DNA of 64,000 bases from Psychrobacillus glaciei. GTDB taxonomy: Bacteria > Bacillota > Bacilli > Bacillales_A > Planococcaceae. The translations under genes were made by a program, and so were the position numbers. The notes beneath the pieces were generated by a model. That model was not told where the DNA came from. It ran no database searches and was given only the letters and a program-made list of their open reading frames with translations. Below, one piece after another: positions 1 to 9,323 of this stretch (position 1 is its first letter; every line of letters starts with the position of its first letter). The DNA lies in contig NZ_CP031223.1 of the NCBI RefSeq assembly GCF_008973485.1, positions 248,001 to 312,000 of the forward strand, in the 5' to 3' direction.

Positions 1-366
1 TTGTTGGAACGAATGAAGCAAATTGTAGTGGTTAAAATGGATTTTCTCTCAAAATATCCAGAAGCCATCAACTTTATAGCCACTATTATTTTGAATGATC
101 AAATTGATGCGGACTTAAAATCTCGGATAGAAACGTTGTATGAAACTGGTTACGCTAGGATTTATGGAAATATAGATTATACGTTTTTTAAAGAGGGGAT
201 GGATGTTCAAAAAGCATTTAACTTAATCAGATGGTCGATTGAAGGGTATGAAAATGAACTAAAGCGGCGATTGAAGGGGCAAGATTTAAGTGCAATGGAC
301 TATGATTCCTATGTCAAAGAGTTTTTGGATTATATAAATATAATGCGAGCTTTGTATTATAAATAA
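1..366 (+). CDS. TetR-family regulator, C-terminal part (cut by window edge)
   Basis: The reading frame is open from the first base, so the true start lies outside the window. The 121 residues visible are all-helical, with no helix-turn-helix. They fit the ligand-binding and dimerisation half of a TetR repressor, which is usually about 190 residues long in total. The stop is 15 bases before an ABC-transporter ATPase gene on the same strand, the usual place for a TetR protein that controls an exporter responding to its substrate. The assignment to TetR rests on this context and general composition, because the diagnostic N-terminal domain is not in view. Confidence 0.6.
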   Translation: MLERMKQIVVVKMDFLSKYPEAINFIATIILNDQIDADLKSRIETLYETGYARIYGNIDYTFFKEGMDVQKAFNLIRWSIEGYENELKRRLKGQDLSAMDYDSYVKEFLDYINIMRALYYK

Positions 367-381
367 AGGGAGGGTCAAAAT

Positions 382-1269
382 ATGTCGATCATACAAACGA
401 ATAACTTAACGAAAAAATTTGGGAAGTTCACCGCTTTAGATCATGTGAGTTTAGTAGTGAATGAAGGAGAAGTATATGGATTCATCGGTCCAAATGGAGC
501 GGGTAAATCTACAACGATTCGTCTGTTGCTCGGTATGATTAAAGCATCAGAAGGTGGGGCAACTATTTTTGGTAAGGATGCTTGGAATGATGCTTTGGAT
601 ATTCATAAACGCGTTTCATATGTACCAGGTGATGTGAACTTATGGCCGAATTTAACGGGCGGAGAAGTAATTGATTTGTTCATGAAATTACGGGGAGCAA
701 TAAATAAAAATCGGCGAGAAGAAATGATTGAAAAGTTTAAGTTTGACCCTTCCAAAAAATGTAGAACTTATTCTAAAGGAAATCGACAAAAGGTTGCATT
801 AATAGCAGCATTCGCATCGGGTGCGGACCTATATATTTTGGATGAGCCAACATCAGGTCTAGACCCTCTGATGGAAAGAGTGTTCCAAGAATGTGTGATG
901 GATGCTAAAAAAGAAGGAAAAAGCATTCTACTATCCAGTCATATTCTTTCCGAAGTAGAAAAGTTATGTGATCGAGTAGGAATCATCCGACAAGGTAAAA
1001 TGATTGAAACAGGTACATTAAGCGAACTAAGACATTTAACTCGAACCAATGTACTCGTCGAAGCGAAGTTGCCAATTATCGGATTAAGTGAATTAAAAGG
1101 TATTTATTCTATAGAACAAAACAATCGAGTACTTTCATTCCAAGTAGATTCAGACCAATTGGATGCGGTTATTAGGCATGTTAGTCAGTTTGGAGTTGTA
1201 AGATTAGAAAGTGCCCCTCAAAATTTAGAAGACTTATTTATGCGCCATTATGAGGGAGACGCAGTCTGA
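382..1269 (+). CDS. ABC exporter ATP-binding subunit
   Basis: This is the nucleotide-binding subunit of an ABC-2 type exporter and would hydrolyse ATP on the cytoplasmic face of the membrane. Visible motifs are Walker A GPNGAGKST (residues 36-44), a divergent signature YSKGNRQK (130-137) in place of LSGGQ, Walker B ILDEPTSGLDP (from 152) and the H-loop SSHILSE. About 80 residues follow the ATPase core, as in DrrA/CcmA-type drug-exporter ATPases. The ATG has a GGGAGGG ribosome binding site. The stop codon overlaps the start of the permease gene by one base, so the two are translationally coupled. The substrate is unknown; antibiotic or lipid-like compounds are typical of the family. Confidence 0.9.
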   Translation: MSIIQTNNLTKKFGKFTALDHVSLVVNEGEVYGFIGPNGAGKSTTIRLLLGMIKASEGGATIFGKDAWNDALDIHKRVSYVPGDVNLWPNLTGGEVIDLFMKLRGAINKNRREEMIEKFKFDPSKKCRTYSKGNRQKVALIAAFASGADLYILDEPTSGLDPLMERVFQECVMDAKKEGKSILLSSHILSEVEKLCDRVGIIRQGKMIETGTLSELRHLTRTNVLVEAKLPIIGLSELKGIYSIEQNNRVLSFQVDSDQLDAVIRHVSQFGVVRLESAPQNLEDLFMRHYEGDAV

Positions 1270-2873
1270 TGTCAAAACAGCTGTTTAAACATACAGGAAT
1301 GCTTGCCTACTTTATATTACGGCAAAATCGTTTGCGGATCTCTATTTGGATTATTGCTTTACTTTTAATAACACTCAGCACTGCTAATGCATTTAAGGAT
1401 TTATACCAAACTTCAGAGGATAGACAGGCAATTGCGCAAACAATGTTGAACCCTGCAATGACAGCAATGGTTGGTCATAGTGATGGGTTAGACAACTATA
1501 CAAACGGAGCGATGATGGCTCATCAGATGTTGCTTTTTACTGCTATAGCAGTTGCTATCATGAGTATTTTACTTGTAGTAAGACATACGCGCGCAGAGGA
1601 AGAAGATGGGCAGATGGAATTGATACGCTCGCTACCTATTGGTCGATTGTCGAATTTAAGTGCCACTGTCTTAGTTGTGAGTGGAACGAATATTTTATTA
1701 GCTTTCTTAATGGGTTTTGGATTGTACGCATTAGGAATTGAAAGTATGGATTTAGAAGGCTCCGTGTTATACGGAGCGGCTTTAGGGGCAACGGGAATCA
1801 TTTTTACAGGGATAACAGCTGTATTTGCCCAACTATCGGAGAACTCTCGCGGGACAATAGGGTTAAGTTTTGCCGTACTAATTATCGCGTATTTAATTCG
1901 AGCGGTAGGAGATGTTAGCAATGAAACACTTTCCTGGTTTTCACCCCTAGGAATCCCATTAAAAGCGGAAGTCTATGTTCACAATAACTGGTCACCCATT
2001 TTATTGCTAATAGGTTTAGCATTAGTTTTACTAGCACTGGCAATCTATCTAAATTCCATCAGAGATTTAGCAGCAGGATTTCTACCATCTAGACCAGGTA
2101 AAATGCATGCATCAGCCTTTTTGAAAAGTCCAATAGGTCTCGCACTAAGGATTCAACGTACAGGATTGATTGCTTGGGCAATTGGAATATTAATATTGGG
2201 AGCTTCATATGGTTCTGTTTTAGGTGATTTGGAATCATTTTTCAAGGACGTGGAAATGATGAAAATACTAATCAAACCAGTTGAAGGATTTTCATTAATA
2301 GAGCAATTTATACCCATATTAATGACGGTGTTGGCGATGCTCTGCACGGTTCCTGTACTCATCATACTATTTAAATTGAAAAGTGAAGAAAAGAAGAATC
2401 ATACGGAGCATTTACTCAGCCGTGGAATATCTCGAGCCAGGATAATAGGTAGTTATTTTGTCATTTCGATCGGTAGTAGTGTAATGATGCTATTCTTAGC
2501 AGTAGTCGGTTTATGGTCCGCAAGTGCAACAGTAATGGATGACGCTATTTCTTTTGCAACACTTTTTAATGCGGGGATGGTCTACTTACCTGCGATGTGG
2601 ACGATGATTAGTTTGGCAGTATTATTGGTAGGATTTCTTCCACAATTTACAGGTTTCGCGTGGTTGTATTTAGTGTATTCCTTTGTAGTTGTTTATTTAG
2701 GTGGTTTACTTCAAATTCCTAACTGGATGAGCAATCTTACGCCGTATGGCCATATTCCAAAATTACCAGTGCAGGAAATGGACTATATGTCAGTGACTGT
2801 ATTGTTAATCATAGCAATTGTTTTAGCTACTGCAGGATTCATCTTATACAATAGGAGAGATATATTGGGGTGA
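1269..2873 (+). CDS. ABC-2 type exporter permease
   Basis: This 534-residue multi-spanning membrane protein has about twelve hydrophobic segments in two groups of six, the layout of the large fused permeases of polyketide-antibiotic exporters (TnrB-like, COG3559). An early cytoplasmic stretch contains VRHTRAEEEDGQMELIRSLP, a loop of the kind that couples ABC-2 permeases to their ATPase. Together with the preceding ATPase it would form a complete exporter, with the upstream TetR protein as its likely regulator. Export of an antibiotic or toxic compound is an inference from the family; nothing here identifies the substrate. Confidence 0.85.
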   Translation: MSKQLFKHTGMLAYFILRQNRLRISIWIIALLLITLSTANAFKDLYQTSEDRQAIAQTMLNPAMTAMVGHSDGLDNYTNGAMMAHQMLLFTAIAVAIMSILLVVRHTRAEEEDGQMELIRSLPIGRLSNLSATVLVVSGTNILLAFLMGFGLYALGIESMDLEGSVLYGAALGATGIIFTGITAVFAQLSENSRGTIGLSFAVLIIAYLIRAVGDVSNETLSWFSPLGIPLKAEVYVHNNWSPILLLIGLALVLLALAIYLNSIRDLAAGFLPSRPGKMHASAFLKSPIGLALRIQRTGLIAWAIGILILGASYGSVLGDLESFFKDVEMMKILIKPVEGFSLIEQFIPILMTVLAMLCTVPVLIILFKLKSEEKKNHTEHLLSRGISRARIIGSYFVISIGSSVMMLFLAVVGLWSASATVMDDAISFATLFNAGMVYLPAMWTMISLAVLLVGFLPQFTGFAWLYLVYSFVVVYLGGLLQIPNWMSNLTPYGHIPKLPVQEMDYMSVTVLLIIAIVLATAGFILYNRRDILG

Positions 2874-3061
2874 TAGAATTATGATACTATTATTTCCAAA
2901 ATTTAATAGACTAGAATGCAAGGTGTTATCAGTGGTGATCCTTTTTGGAATATGCTCAGGTAATGCCTTTTTTAGTTCCTAAAAGAAGAACCGGTGAAGG
3001 TAATATGGAAAGTAATGTCGAAACAAAGGATATGCCATGAATGAACAGGGGGATGATTTTT

Positions 3062-3766
3062 TTGTGGAATGGGGATATTGTCGAAATAATCACCATTATT
3101 TTAGCGTGGTTTGTAATTGGAATGATTGCATTTCGTTTATATAAAAAGCATTCGGAAAAGCCTAAGTTGTGGAAAGTAATTATCGTTATCTTATTAGGTT
3201 TCTTTTCTTTTTCATTTAATTGGAATGTTTTTGATAGAATGATACAGGTTGCAGTCCTGCCACTTGGTGTATGGATTTTATATGGGGTTTTAAAAAGAAA
3301 AAAAGAGAGATGGGAGAAGTATCGCCCTTTTGCTTGGTTGGGCTTTTTTGCTAATTTTATTTTATTGTCGTTTATTTTAGTCGCTTTACCAATAAATTTT
3401 TTCATATTCCCTGAAAATAAACCAGAAACCTATATTTCAAATGTAGAAAAAGCCTTCATTATTAATATTCATCCATCTGCAAAGGAACACCAACAAGTTA
3501 AAGAAAACTTACTAAAGCTTATTCATCGTTTAAAGCAAGAAGAGTTCTTTAGTGATGAATGGTATAACGAGACGTATATGGATACCGAGTCGAATAAAAG
3601 AAAAGAACGATTTCCATATATGCTTATTAATACGTTACCTAAATGGGGGAGCGGTTTAAGTGCTATCGTATATATAGAAGGTGATGGAAAAGGGCTTTTA
3701 ATCGTAACACCGAAAAAGCAATATTATTTTCACTCTGATCAATCACTATTAGAGGAGGGGAAGTAA
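3062..3766 (+). CDS. membrane protein of unknown function
   Basis: I do not recognise a family. The protein has four hydrophobic segments in its first 125 residues and then a hydrophilic tail of about 110 residues that should lie outside the membrane. An in-frame ATG lies at 3041, but the only good ribosome binding site (AGGGGG, 3047-3052) sits nine bases before the TTG at 3062, so I prefer that start. It is followed without a gap by the next gene, whose product is also membrane-anchored. The two probably form a unit, perhaps co-transcribed with the exporter 190 bases upstream. Confidence 0.6.
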   Translation: MWNGDIVEIITIILAWFVIGMIAFRLYKKHSEKPKLWKVIIVILLGFFSFSFNWNVFDRMIQVAVLPLGVWILYGVLKRKKERWEKYRPFAWLGFFANFILLSFILVALPINFFIFPENKPETYISNVEKAFIINIHPSAKEHQQVKENLLKLIHRLKQEEFFSDEWYNETYMDTESNKRKERFPYMLINTLPKWGSGLSAIVYIEGDGKGLLIVTPKKQYYFHSDQSLLEEGK

Positions 3767-4507
3767 ATGACGAAGACAAAGTTTCTCACTTTAATAGGGA
3801 TTGTCTTGATTTTATTGACTGCATTCACCGTTTATTGGTTTTATTTTTCGAAGCCAGAGCCTTTTTTAACAAATGAACAGATGGTCAAGGAGATGAATCG
3901 TTTCAGTCCAGGAACTGATGCGAGCATCATTCAAGATACTGTCTACTTTGACGAACAGCATGTATATGTCCCTTTTGTATCGGTAGATAACAAATACGGT
4001 TTTAGTTTTTGGGAATGGCAACATCATAAATGGCAAGCTGTATTCATTTCTACAAATGGTGATATGCGAATATGGAAGATAAATAGCAAAGACCCTTCCA
4101 CTTATCATTTAGTATGGAATTTTCCTTCTTTAGATCAAGTGAGCTATATGAAGCTGTATCTAATTAAGAAGCGAGGATACCATATCACAGGGGATATTCA
4201 TTATTATGAACCTGGGGTACAAATGGAGAAAAAAATTGTTTTCTCAGAAAATCTTTCCGGCAGTATGCAAATTCCAAATGAATGGATTTCCGTCATACAA
4301 TCATTAAATAATATTTCCGCTAACCAATTTGATTTATTTTCTAATTTACTTAATTATCGGCGGGATATATATTTTGGTTGGAATGCCTATGATAAATTGG
4401 ATAAGATAACCTCTCTAGGAGGTTCTTCAAATGGTTCCAGCAGGTATGGTGATTTGGACGTTGATTATGTCATGTTTATAGATGAATCGGAACTTGAATA
4501 CCCGTAG
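3767..4507 (+). CDS. membrane-anchored protein of unknown function
   Basis: The 246-residue product has one N-terminal hydrophobic segment (about residues 7-27) followed by a large polar domain rich in aromatic residues. It is therefore likely a signal-anchored extracytoplasmic protein; there is no lipobox. The ATG directly follows the stop of the preceding membrane-protein gene and has a strong GGAGGGG ribosome binding site inside that gene's end, indicating translational coupling. A strong hairpin terminator follows at 4519-4559. No family was recognised. Confidence 0.6.
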   Translation: MTKTKFLTLIGIVLILLTAFTVYWFYFSKPEPFLTNEQMVKEMNRFSPGTDASIIQDTVYFDEQHVYVPFVSVDNKYGFSFWEWQHHKWQAVFISTNGDMRIWKINSKDPSTYHLVWNFPSLDQVSYMKLYLIKKRGYHITGDIHYYEPGVQMEKKIVFSENLSGSMQIPNEWISVIQSLNNISANQFDLFSNLLNYRRDIYFGWNAYDKLDKITSLGGSSNGSSRYGDLDVDYVMFIDESELEYP

Positions 4508-4518
4508 TGGAAGCTTTC

Positions 4519-4559
4519 ATGTCAAAAAAATATCCTTTCAATGGATATTTTTTTGACAT
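4519..4559. terminator. 17-bp perfect hairpin terminator
   Basis: The arms 4519-4535 and 4543-4559 are perfect complements around a 7-base loop. The A7 and T7 runs within the arms would make it work as an intrinsic terminator in either direction. It closes the 3.0-4.5 kb gene pair. Confidence 0.75.
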
Positions 4560-4632
4560 CCTCTACGTTCAATCTCTCAATCGAAATACTTTTATTAGTC
4601 TTTAAAGAAAAATTAAATAAGGGGAAATGCAG

Positions 4633-5310
4633 ATGAAGGAAAAACAGATTTCTGAACATATTTGGAGCTTAAAAACGTGGATGATCATTCCTATTCATGT
4701 ATGGGTTGTTGTGGAAGAAAACGGGATCACTTTAGTAGATGCGGGAATGCCAATGATGGCAAAAGGAATCATTAAATTCATGAAACAACTAAACGCTGGC
4801 CCGCTAAAACGAATTCTTCTCACTCATGGACATTCAGATCATGTTGGATCAGTAAAAGCAATATTGAATGAAAGCGAAGTACCTGTTTACGCACATAGAA
4901 TAGAAATTCCTTATTTAGAAGGCGATACTCTCTATCCAAAACGAAAGAAACTGGAAAATAACTTACCTAAACAGCTAACTCAACCGCTTTTAGAAGAAGA
5001 GTCCGGAAACTTGAAATCAGTGGGCGGATTGAAGCCATTTTTTACACCTGGCCATTCCCCAGGTCATGTCGTTTACTACCATGAAAAAGATCAAGTGTTG
5101 CTAGCGGGAGATCTCTTTAAATCGAAAAATGGTAAACTCCAACCTCCTATGTTTACACCTAATATGACGGAAGCTTTGAAAAGCAGTGCTATTGTTGGGC
5201 AATTGAAACCGAAACTTTTAGAAGTATGCCATGGAAATACGGTGTTTGATCCAGCAAATCAGTTAGAGGATTATGTTCGAACTGTGGAGAGGAAATTAGG
5301 TGAGAAATGA
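4633..5310 (+). CDS. MBL-fold metallohydrolase
   Basis: This is a metallo-beta-lactamase-fold hydrolase of about 225 residues. It carries the zinc motif THGHSDH (HxHxDH), a downstream TPGHSPGH with the next metal-binding His, and LLAGDLF, whose Asp bridges the metals. The overall size matches the YqjP/glyoxalase-II-like group of single-domain enzymes in Bacillales. The ATG at 4633 is eight bases from GGGG (4621-4624) and is preferred over the ATG two codons upstream. The gene appears to stand alone between a terminator and a long non-coding stretch. The substrate cannot be told from sequence; thioester or lactone hydrolysis is common in the family. Confidence 0.85.
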   Translation: MKEKQISEHIWSLKTWMIIPIHVWVVVEENGITLVDAGMPMMAKGIIKFMKQLNAGPLKRILLTHGHSDHVGSVKAILNESEVPVYAHRIEIPYLEGDTLYPKRKKLENNLPKQLTQPLLEEESGNLKSVGGLKPFFTPGHSPGHVVYYHEKDQVLLAGDLFKSKNGKLQPPMFTPNMTEALKSSAIVGQLKPKLLEVCHGNTVFDPANQLEDYVRTVERKLGEK

Positions 5311-5699
5311 TTTTGTTTACTGGACACGTGTCGCTGTGTCAGTAGCAGGTTTGGGGACAATTGAGTCCGATACAGAGCCACTGGAAAGATTTATTCCTGT
5401 AAAGTTTAGCCAATGTGCAGCCCAAGCTCATGGTGAATGGTGAAGACGATATGTACTAAAAGGGCTCTTGCACTTTTCTAAAAGATTAAGAGAATATATA
5501 AAATTGGATTATATAAATCCGTCTTCATTGTGTTTTTAGTTGCATTGAGTGTAGAATCTGTAGTTTTCATCATGCAATTAGTTGTTCTATGATAGTTTTT
5601 AACTTTTTAGTTCAGCGTTTGAATTTGATAATACGCGCGTAAGTATATCAGCCAAAATCTGGAGGGTAATTGGGTATGAAGCTGGATCGGTGGTACTAA

Positions 5700-5799
5700 A
5701 GAAAAATAGATAGTATCCATTGATAAAGAGGTGCTGAGCGGACGAAATTGCATCTTCGTCCGCTTTTAAAAGTATAGGGAAAGATTTATTCTCTCATTA
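5700..5799 (+). repeat. two-copy repeat with terminator-like hairpin, copy 1
   Basis: About 100 bases are shared with 39165-39268 at roughly 85-90% identity by eye. At its core is AGCGGACGAA (5737-5746), an 8-base loop and TTCGTCCGCT (5755-5764) followed by TTTT, a good intrinsic terminator. Similarity continues past the hairpin to the TTTATTCTCTCATT segment, so it is more than a shared terminator. Confidence 0.75.
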
Positions 5800-5878
5800 T
5801 CCAAACCTTATGTACCTTGTTTCGATATATTCCATGAGGGCGACGGACAAACATCTGCCACAAGATTACCGAAAAAAG

Positions 5879-5913
5879 AGGATCTGGAAGTGACGCACTC
5901 ACTTCCGGATCCT
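5879..5913 (+). terminator. hairpin, terminator-like
   Basis: The arms 5879-5893 and 5899-5913 pair over 15 positions with one G-U pair and a 5-base loop, followed by TTTATAAAA. There is no gene immediately upstream, so its transcript is unclear. Confidence 0.45.
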
Positions 5914-6129
5914 TTATAAAATTCTTCGTTAATAGTGTAGCTGATATTTTGTCCAAAGCACTCTGGAAATAGTAAAAACAAGATGCACTTAAAGGACTCA
6001 ATCAAGAATCAATCGAATAGGAAAAAGCCGTTACATGAAAACCATCTTGTAACAATCTAAAGGAAATATTAATAGTATACAACAAAAGATGTGAAGAATA
6101 ATCAGTTTGAATCATTTAGGAGCGTGCGT

Positions 6130-7563
6130 ATGCCAGCTATAACGGGGAAACAATATATTGATCGAATTGATCAAATGCAAACGAATATATGGATAGACGG
6201 AAGTCCGGTGACAGGCAAGATCTCGGAGCACCCTTCATTCAAAGGAGTTATGAAAAGTCAGGCAGCCTTGTATGACCTTCAACATGATGTGGCTTTCAAA
6301 GAGGCCGTGACGTACCCATCACCATCCACTTCTGAACCAGTTGGATTGTCTTTTTTACAGCCAAAGACAAAAGAGGACTTAACTAAAAAGAGAAATATGG
6401 TGCAACAATGGGCTAAATCGAACAATGGCCTTATGGGTAGAAGTCCAGATTATATGAATACAACATTAATGGCCTTTGCATCATCTGCCAGTTTCTTGAA
6501 TGAAAAAAAGAACTGCTTTCCTGAAAACTTACTATCATTCTATGAATATGCACGAGAACACGATCTATCTATGACACATACATTTATTGATCCTCAAGTA
6601 AATCGATCGCCATTTTATTTGGAATATTCAGAAGAACCTATTGCTGCAAGGGTGATTGATAAAAATGAAGAAGGGATCATTGTAAAAGGTGCGCGTTTGC
6701 TAGCTACACAGGGTGGAATAACGGATGAAATACTTGTTATATCATCCGGAGGTGTGGTGGAGGAAGAAAAAGGATTTTCATTTTCCATACCTAGTAACAC
6801 GAAAGGATTAAAGTTTATATGCAGAGAATCTTTTGTTGGTGGAGATTCAACCTTTAACTATCCGCTAAGCTCAAGGTATGAGGAAATGGATACGATAGTA
6901 GTATTTGATAACGTAGTAGTCCCATGGGACCGCGTATTTTATTATAACAATATAGTTGTATCTAATAATTTTATGAATGAAAGTTCATTTCAAGCATTTG
7001 CCTTGCATCAAGTTGTTTCAAGACAGATTGTAAAAACTGAATTTGTATTGGGAGTTGTCCAATCAATTATAGAGACGATTAATATTGAGGAGTACCAACA
7101 CGTTCAAGAAAAGGTTTCTGAAATTATCATAGCTTTAGAAACGATGAAGGCATTGGTCATTAAGTCTGAGGTAGAAGCCGAATTAGATAAATGGGGTTTG
7201 ATGCAACCAGACTGCACAACGCTAAAAGTTGCTATCAATATTTTTCCGCGAGTCTATCCAAGGTTTACCGAAATCATACAGCTTTTAGGTGCAAGTGGAT
7301 TAATGTCTATCCCAACGGAAGATGCATTCCAATCATCCATTAGAAACGATTTAGATCAATATTTACAGTCTAAAGCCGATAATGCCGAAAATCGCGTTAA
7401 ACTATTCCGTTTGGCATGGGATTTGACAATGAGTTCTTTCGGCACAAGACAGACTTTATACGAACGCTTTTTCTTCGGGGATCCTATTAGACTTTCTAGC
7501 GAACTATACCATTCATACAATAAGGCTTCATATGTACAGCGCGTAAAGAGTATCTTGGAATGA
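6130..7563 (+). CDS. 4-hydroxyphenylacetate 3-monooxygenase family oxygenase (HpaB/YoaI-like)
   Basis: This is a flavin-dependent monooxygenase of the HpaB family, which has an acyl-CoA-dehydrogenase-like fold and uses reduced FAD to hydroxylate phenolic substrates. Recognisable family features are the N-terminal TGKQYIDRID, the middle block GGITDEILVI, and FDNVVVPWDRVF, a conserved segment of the class. At 477 residues it is close to B. subtilis YoaI. An upstream in-frame GTG (6091) lacks a ribosome binding site; AGGAG at 6118-6122 lies seven bases before ATG 6130, so I take that start. No flavin reductase (HpaC) gene is nearby, so the reductant would come from elsewhere. The physiological substrate is not known. 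Confidence 0.85.
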   Translation: MPAITGKQYIDRIDQMQTNIWIDGSPVTGKISEHPSFKGVMKSQAALYDLQHDVAFKEAVTYPSPSTSEPVGLSFLQPKTKEDLTKKRNMVQQWAKSNNGLMGRSPDYMNTTLMAFASSASFLNEKKNCFPENLLSFYEYAREHDLSMTHTFIDPQVNRSPFYLEYSEEPIAARVIDKNEEGIIVKGARLLATQGGITDEILVISSGGVVEEEKGFSFSIPSNTKGLKFICRESFVGGDSTFNYPLSSRYEEMDTIVVFDNVVVPWDRVFYYNNIVVSNNFMNESSFQAFALHQVVSRQIVKTEFVLGVVQSIIETINIEEYQHVQEKVSEIIIALETMKALVIKSEVEAELDKWGLMQPDCTTLKVAINIFPRVYPRFTEIIQLLGASGLMSIPTEDAFQSSIRNDLDQYLQSKADNAENRVKLFRLAWDLTMSSFGTRQTLYERFFFGDPIRLSSELYHSYNKASYVQRVKSILE

Positions 7564-7576
7564 GCATAGATACAAA

Positions 7577-7614
7577 GAGCCCTTAGGAACTTTAACAACA
7601 GTTCCCAAGGGCTC
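7577..7614. terminator. convergent hairpin between monooxygenase and ktrB-like gene
   Basis: The arms 7577-7591 and 7600-7614 pair with one mismatch around an 8-base loop. It sits between converging genes. T-tails are poor on both sides, so the efficiency of termination is uncertain. Confidence 0.5.
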
Positions 7615-7644
7615 AAAATGTATTATAGGATGAAATATAATGAA

Positions 7645-9009
7645 TTAACCCGTAATAACTCGCTCTTTTGGATATTGATATTTTGTTTTCTTTGTTTGAC
7701 CACCTATAATAAACAAAAATGAAGTTAAGCCGATTCTTCCCACGAACATCAAAATCATCAGAATACATTTCGAATAAATGCTGAGATCTGGGGTAATCCC
7801 CATAGACAAGCCTACAGTACCGAATGCGGAACAAACTTCTAATACAATTTCGATAAGATGGGGCTTCGTGTCAAAAACACTGATGGCTACAACTGATATA
7901 AAGCACATGATAGTAGCTAACATTGTGATAGCTAGTGATTTCAATATATCTTCTTGATGAAGCTCGCGATTAAACACTTTAATATTACGATTTCCTTTTG
8001 CAAAATGATAAATAAATAATATATTTAAAGCAAATGTCGTCGTCCGTATTCCGCCCCCAACAGAAGTAGGGGAACCACCGATAAACATGAAAATACTCAT
8101 AACCAACAGTGTTGGCATCGTAAATTCGGTAATATCCATTGTAGTAAGTCCAGCACTTCTCGTTGTTGCTGCTTGGAAAAAAGCATAGAAGAAGCTTTTA
8201 TGCCAAGACAAACCCTTAAAGTAATGTTGACATTCAAAAAGCAAAATAAGAACCGTTCCAATAACGAGAAGAATTCCATATGTTAATGTCGATAATTTTG
8301 TAAATAGGGAAAAACGAAACGGTAAATTATTGTCCGTTTTTCTTCTGAATAAATATTCCTTCACTTCAATTAATACTGGGAACCCAATTGCACCAAGAAT
8401 GATTAAAATAATCGTTATGATTTGCACAAAATAGTCACCAGCATATGGGGCAAGAGACTCTCCTGTGATATCCATTCCAGCGTTTGTTGTCGCAGTTACG
8501 GATGCAAACAAACCATGAAGAAATGCATCTTTCCAAGTTGGATAATAATTTAAAAAATGCAACCCTAGAATAATTCCTCCTAAAATCTCAATAAGGAAAA
8601 TAATTTTCAAAATTTCTTTAACCATTTGAACGAGTCCAGATAATGCGAACTGGTTATGATCGACCATTATTAGACGGCGTTCGCGCAAACCAACCTTTTT
8701 TCCTATAAGTATCCAAAAAAAAGTGTTAATCGCCATAATGCCAAGTCCTGCAAACTGTAAAACAATCATAATGACAAAATAGCCGAATACACTATAAGTT
8801 TCCGAAATATTAAATACAGTTAAACCTGTATCGCTTACCACGGTAACAGCAGTAAAGACCGTATCGATAAAAGACACGTGAACCCCAGGTTTAAAAACAG
8901 CAGGGAGACTAAATAATAGGATAGATATAGTTACCGCGAGCAAATAATAGCCTGTAATAACCTTGGCAGGTGACAGATTTTCCAGCCAATTTCGTACTTT
9001 ACCCCACAT
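7645..9009 (-). CDS. K+ uptake channel subunit, KtrB/TrkH family
   Basis: This is the membrane subunit of a Ktr-type potassium uptake system: four repeats of membrane-pore-membrane units forming an ion path, normally gated by a cytoplasmic RCK subunit (KtrA/KtrC). The sequence shows about eight to ten hydrophobic segments and the family's pore-region glycines, for example TAVTVVSDTGLTVFN, TNAGMDITG, TRSAGLTTMD and SAFGTVGLSMG. I start it at the ATG at 9009, nine bases after AAGGGA; two upstream in-frame starts have worse sites. The 454 residues fit the family. No ktrA/ktrC partner is present here, as is usual for B. subtilis-type ktrD loci. Confidence 0.92.
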   Translation of the reverse strand: MWGKVRNWLENLSPAKVITGYYLLAVTISILLFSLPAVFKPGVHVSFIDTVFTAVTVVSDTGLTVFNISETYSVFGYFVIMIVLQFAGLGIMAINTFFWILIGKKVGLRERRLIMVDHNQFALSGLVQMVKEILKIIFLIEILGGIILGLHFLNYYPTWKDAFLHGLFASVTATTNAGMDITGESLAPYAGDYFVQIITIILIILGAIGFPVLIEVKEYLFRRKTDNNLPFRFSLFTKLSTLTYGILLVIGTVLILLFECQHYFKGLSWHKSFFYAFFQAATTRSAGLTTMDITEFTMPTLLVMSIFMFIGGSPTSVGGGIRTTTFALNILFIYHFAKGNRNIKVFNRELHQEDILKSLAITMLATIMCFISVVAISVFDTKPHLIEIVLEVCSAFGTVGLSMGITPDLSIYSKCILMILMFVGRIGLTSFLFIIGGQTKKTKYQYPKERVITG

Positions 9010-9323
9010 GATTACAGATCCCTTCGATTTTTTCATATCCCTTATCATAAAGAATATCCGGTGATTTTGGAAGTGATTTTTTGAAAACGATTATATAAGT
9101 TACAAACATACGCAATAGGCGGTAATGAACATTAGATTAGACCTCTAAAATAGTAGAACATTCTGGTATAAAAATAGAAAAGATTGGATGCTTTGTGGGT
9201 GTAGAGATATAATTAGTATAGATAATAGAGAAGTAGAAAGAATAAGTGAATAATATCGAAAATAGCATGTAGGCCTCTACTTTTAACTGAAATTTTTTGT
9301 GCCTACGATTGGAGAAAGTATGA
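9010..9323. other. divergent intergenic region
   Basis: This AT-rich 314 bases separates the divergent K+ channel and histidine kinase genes and must hold both promoters. I could not single out a convincing promoter or riboswitch by eye. Confidence 0.4.

Larger units (their letters stand above)
5311..6129. other. 819-base stretch without a convincing gene
   Basis: Stops are dense in all frames. It holds one copy of a repeat also found at 39165-39268 (here 5700-5799), a hairpin at 5879-5913, and the ribosome binding site of the next gene at its right end. I see no RNA gene that I can name. Confidence 0.5.

Noticed and set aside
1523..1921. Long open frame antisense to the exporter permease
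   Set aside because: It mirrors a hydrophobic, strongly coding gene on the other strand and has no ribosome binding site. Similar antisense frames over the UvrA-like, SNF2, mqo and queE genes were dropped for the same reason.
2881..2982. 33-codon frame between the exporter and the next membrane gene (MILLFPKFNRLECKVLSVVI...)
   Set aside because: No ribosome binding site or conservation signal visible; too short to support.
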